NCBI RefSeq assembly: GCF_000518785.1
Contig: NZ_JAEG01000006.1
Coordinates: forward strand, 372,001-436,000
Direction: 5' to 3'
DNA: 64,000 nt
From: Paenirhizobium selenitireducens ATCC BAA-1503
Lineage (GTDB): Bacteria; Pseudomonadota; Alphaproteobacteria; Rhizobiales; Rhizobiaceae
The notes beneath the pieces were generated by a model. The model saw only the letters and a program-made list of their open reading frames with translations, had not been told where the DNA came from and searched no databases. Position numbers and translations under genes: made by a program. This document shows, in pieces, positions 61,962 through 64,000 of the stretch. Position 1 is the first letter of the stretch. Each line of letters begins with the position of its first letter.

Positions 61962-62600
61962 TCAGCCCGCGAGTGCGCAGGCTTCCGCGGCGAGCTTTGT
62001 GATGCCCGCCCAGTCGCCCGCCTCGACCATTTCCTTCGGCGCGACCCACGAGCCGCCGACGCACACCACGTTCGGCAGCGACAGGTAGTCCCTGGCATTC
62101 TTCAGCGATATGCCGCCGGTCGGGCAGAACAGCGTGCCGGCAAGCGGCGAGGACAGCGACTTCAGATAGGCTGCCCCCCCCGCCTGCTCGGCGGGGAAGA
62201 ACTTCAGCACCTGATAGCCCTCTTCGCGAAGCTGCATCACTTCGCTGGCGGTGGCGGCGCCGGGCAGCAGCGGAATGTCGGAAGCGCGCGCCGCATGGAT
62301 CAGTTCGCGGGTCGTTCCCGGGCTGACGATGAACTGCGAACCGGCCTTCACCGCCGCCTCGAAATGCGAAGGATTGAGGATCGTGCCGGCCCCGACCACC
62401 GCGCCCTCGACTTCGCCGGCGACGCGGCGGACCGCTTCCAGCGCCGCATCGGTGCGCATGGTGATCTCGATCGCCTTCAGACCGCCGGCCACCAGCGCCC
62501 TTGCGAGCGGCACGGCACTGGCCGCATCCTCGATGATCAGAACCGGCACGACCGGCTGCAGCTTGAGGGTGGAAAGGAGCTTTTCGGTTTTTTCACTCAC
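61962..62600 (-). CDS. eda: 2-dehydro-3-deoxyphosphogluconate (KDPG) aldolase
   Basis: 212-residue class I aldolase splitting KDPG into pyruvate and glyceraldehyde-3-phosphate in the Entner-Doudoroff pathway. Catalytic Lys133 (VLKFFPAEQAGG) and Glu45 (IEITMRT) are present, with VVGAGTIL and FCPTGGISLKNA. It begins with GTG at 62600; the ribosome site is weak. Many rhizobia use this pathway as the main glucose route. edd is not in the window. Confidence 0.95.
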   Translation of the reverse strand: MSEKTEKLLSTLKLQPVVPVLIIEDAASAVPLARALVAGGLKAIEITMRTDAALEAVRRVAGEVEGAVVGAGTILNPSHFEAAVKAGSQFIVSPGTTRELIHAARASDIPLLPGAATASEVMQLREEGYQVLKFFPAEQAGGAAYLKSLSSPLAGTLFCPTGGISLKNARDYLSLPNVVCVGGSWVAPKEMVEAGDWAGITKLAAEACALAG

Positions 62601-62742
62601 GGCCGGTTATCCATTTCAAACGATTGAATTCCCGCAAAGGATTATCGCGAACCTGTGTCATTGTCGAGACAAATGCGCGCGCTAAGGATGCTGACTGTTT
62701 GCACGGCGGCGCAACTGCGGTAGGGTGCTGGAGGTTTTCACG

Positions 62743-63243
62743 ATGGGCGGCGAGATGGCGAAAGAGATCGAGCGCAAGTTCCTGGTGATCAATGACAGTT
62801 GGCGCGGCCGCGCCACGTCGGCGACCGCCATGCGTCAAGCCTATCTCTCGGTCAATTCCGATCGATCCATCCGCGTTCGCACCAGCAACGAAAAATCGGC
62901 GAAGCTCACCATCAAGTTCGGCAAGACCGCCATGGTGCGGGACGAGTTCGAATATGACATCCCGTTCGAAGAAGCGCTCGAGATGATCACCTTTGCCGTC
63001 GGCAGCGTCATCGAAAAGGTCCGCTACACCGTCGATGTCGGCGGCTTCACCTGGGAGATCGACGTCTTCGAGGGCGCCTTCCAGGGCCTGGTCATCGCCG
63101 AGGTGGAAATGCGGTCGGAGCATGACCGTCCGGAACTGCCGGCCTGGCTCGGCCGCGAGGTGACCGGCGATCGTCGCTATTCCAACCAGGCGCTGGCTAC
63201 CGAACGGTTGAAGCCCGAGGTCGTGCATGCCGTATCGAATTAG
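62743..63243 (+). CDS. CYTH-domain protein (triphosphate tunnel metalloenzyme)
   Basis: 166-residue protein with the CYTH signature KEIERKFLV (Glu8, Glu10, Lys12) that binds triphosphate and metal in an eight-stranded tunnel; RQAYLS, RVRTSN and KLTIKFG supply further basic residues. Bacterial members hydrolyse inorganic or organic triphosphates. ATG 62743 has GGAGG 8 bases upstream, favoured over ATG 62755. Its last 17 bases overlap the CHAD gene in another frame. Confidence 0.92.
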   Translation: MGGEMAKEIERKFLVINDSWRGRATSATAMRQAYLSVNSDRSIRVRTSNEKSAKLTIKFGKTAMVRDEFEYDIPFEEALEMITFAVGSVIEKVRYTVDVGGFTWEIDVFEGAFQGLVIAEVEMRSEHDRPELPAWLGREVTGDRRYSNQALATERLKPEVVHAVSN

Positions 63244-64000
63244 ACCGGATCGCCCGTTCGGCGAGGAGGTCGTGGCCGTCGCAAGCGAACAGCTCGAACG
63301 GGCCATTTCGGCTCTCGACGAACAGCCTCAGGGCCTGCACGAAGCCATCCATGAGGCCCGCAAGAAGTTCAAGCGCGTGCGCTCGCTCTACCGCCTCGTG
63401 GCGCTGGACCAGAAACAGTTCCGCGCGCAGGAGAATGCCCGGCTGCGCGACATCGCCCGCACGCTTTCCGTCGTCCGCGATGCGGCGGCCTTGATCGAGA
63501 CCGTGGCTTATCTTGAGAACCACGCGCTGAGCGACGAGGAGAAAAACGCCCTTTCCCACGCGCGGACTGCGCTGGCCGAACGTCGCGATGCGCTGGCGAT
63601 CGCCGAGATCGACCTGCCGGACAAGGTCGCAGCCGCGATCTCGGCCTGCCACAACGCGATCGCCGCGCTGGAATCGGCATCCTTTCCCTCAAGCCCGCGC
63701 AAGGCCGCCAAACTGCTGGCAAAAGGCTGGCGAAAGGGTCTCGGCCGCGGACGCGCCGCCCTCGACGACTGCCACCACAGTGTCCACGAGGAAGTCTTCC
63801 ACGAACTGCGCAAGGCGGGCCAGGCCTACTGGATGAACCTCTCGCTCCTGCGCGGCATCTGGCCATCGGCCATGCATGCCAAGCGCGCCGAGGCCAAGGC
63901 GCTGGTCGACACGCTGGGCCATGAGCACGATCTCGCCCTTCTCGCCGACCTTCTCGACCGGGAGACCGGTCTGATCGGTGGCGGCGAGGAGTTCTCCCAC
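63227..64000 (+). CDS. CHAD-domain protein, 3' end outside window
   Basis: 258 residues are visible and the frame is still open at the right edge. It starts at ATG 63227, inside the CYTH gene. The CHAD hallmarks are conserved His and basic residues on helices: LHEAIHEARKKFKRVRSLYR near residue 40 and VHEEVFHELRKAGQAYW near 185, with LVDTLGHEHDLALL later. CHAD domains bind polyphosphate and often localise to polyphosphate granules. CYTH and CHAD are commonly fused; here they are two overlapping genes, so the proteins probably act together on polyphosphate or triphosphate. Confidence 0.9.
   Translation, partial: MPYRIRPDRPFGEEVVAVASEQLERAISALDEQPQGLHEAIHEARKKFKRVRSLYRLVALDQKQFRAQENARLRDIARTLSVVRDAAALIETVAYLENHALSDEEKNALSHARTALAERRDALAIAEIDLPDKVAAAISACHNAIAALESASFPSSPRKAAKLLAKGWRKGLGRGRAALDDCHHSVHEEVFHELRKAGQAYWMNLSLLRGIWPSAMHAKRAEAKALVDTLGHEHDLALLADLLDRETGLIGGGEEFSH

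Overview
The window is GC-rich, densely coding chromosomal DNA from an alphaproteobacterium, most likely of the Rhizobiaceae (Rhizobium/Agrobacterium/Sinorhizobium relatives). The evidence is the gene order glgP-glgB-glgC-glgA-pgm-glgX, a soxBDAG sarcosine oxidase operon, an alphaproteobacterial aa3-type CoxIV-like protein, a type III-fold ornithine decarboxylase with a long leader, Omp25/RopB-type and OmpW-type porin-like proteins, and CtrA-like boxes. No rRNA, tRNA, CRISPR array, insertion sequence or prophage is visible. Most start and stop codons overlap (ATGA or TGATG), so much of the region is translationally coupled operons.

Layout. 0-3.6 kb: a TetR-controlled HlyD/ABC-2 exporter, cut by the left edge. 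3.7-10.3 kb: three genes encoding a transglutaminase-DUF2126 amidoligase fusion, a circularly permuted ATP-grasp/Alpha-E fusion and a second transglutaminase; together they look like a peptide-ligation/amide-processing system whose product is unknown. 10.4-11.7 kb: an orphan TadG-like protein with a vWA domain. 11.9-23 kb: a complete glycogen synthesis and breakdown operon. 23-24.6 kb: a MaoC-like hydratase and a DUF2332 protein. 24.6-29.7 kb (minus): heterotetrameric sarcosine oxidase. 30-31.3 kb: ribosomal protein bS21 and a TPR lipoprotein. 31.4-32.8 kb (minus): three small membrane proteins laid out like a transhydrogenase (pnt) operon from which both nucleotide-binding parts are absent. 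32.9-36.2 kb (minus): a FeeM/LuxI-like acyltransferase and a GGDEF-EAL protein with a degenerate cyclase motif. 36.6-40.1 kb: a TakP-type TRAP transporter whose receptor gene faces its membrane genes. 40.6-44.9 kb: a PuuD-like amidotransferase, a 2-hydroxyacid dehydrogenase, a LacI repressor with a conspicuous palindrome, a MarR regulator and a creatininase-family hydrolase. 44.9-45.6 kb: a Phd/VapC toxin-antitoxin pair. 45.8-47.9 kb: a His-rich CobW-type GTPase coupled to a WD40 protein. 48-50 kb: a chemoreceptor. 50.2-52.1 kb: two convergent disrupted genes (GSCFA family and polysaccharide pyruvyl transferase). 52.2-55.7 kb: envelope proteins and an acetyltransferase. 55.8-59.1 kb: ornithine decarboxylase, a LysR regulator and a DUF1007 protein. 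59.1-64 kb: a NicO metal exporter, a GNAT acetyltransferase, a DUF533 protein, KDPG aldolase, and a CYTH/CHAD pair cut by the right edge.

The best understood part is carbon storage: Pgm makes glucose-1-phosphate, GlgC makes ADP-glucose, GlgA polymerises it, GlgB branches the chain, and GlgP with GlgX degrade it. The least understood and most interesting parts are the amidoligase/ATP-grasp/transglutaminase cluster, the transhydrogenase-derived membrane trio lacking NAD(H)- and NADP(H)-binding domains, and the acyltransferase next to a c-di-GMP enzyme under probable cell-cycle control. Start codons were moved inward from the longest frame wherever a ribosome binding site or family length argued for it. 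All family names come from recognising sequence motifs by eye, not from database searches.
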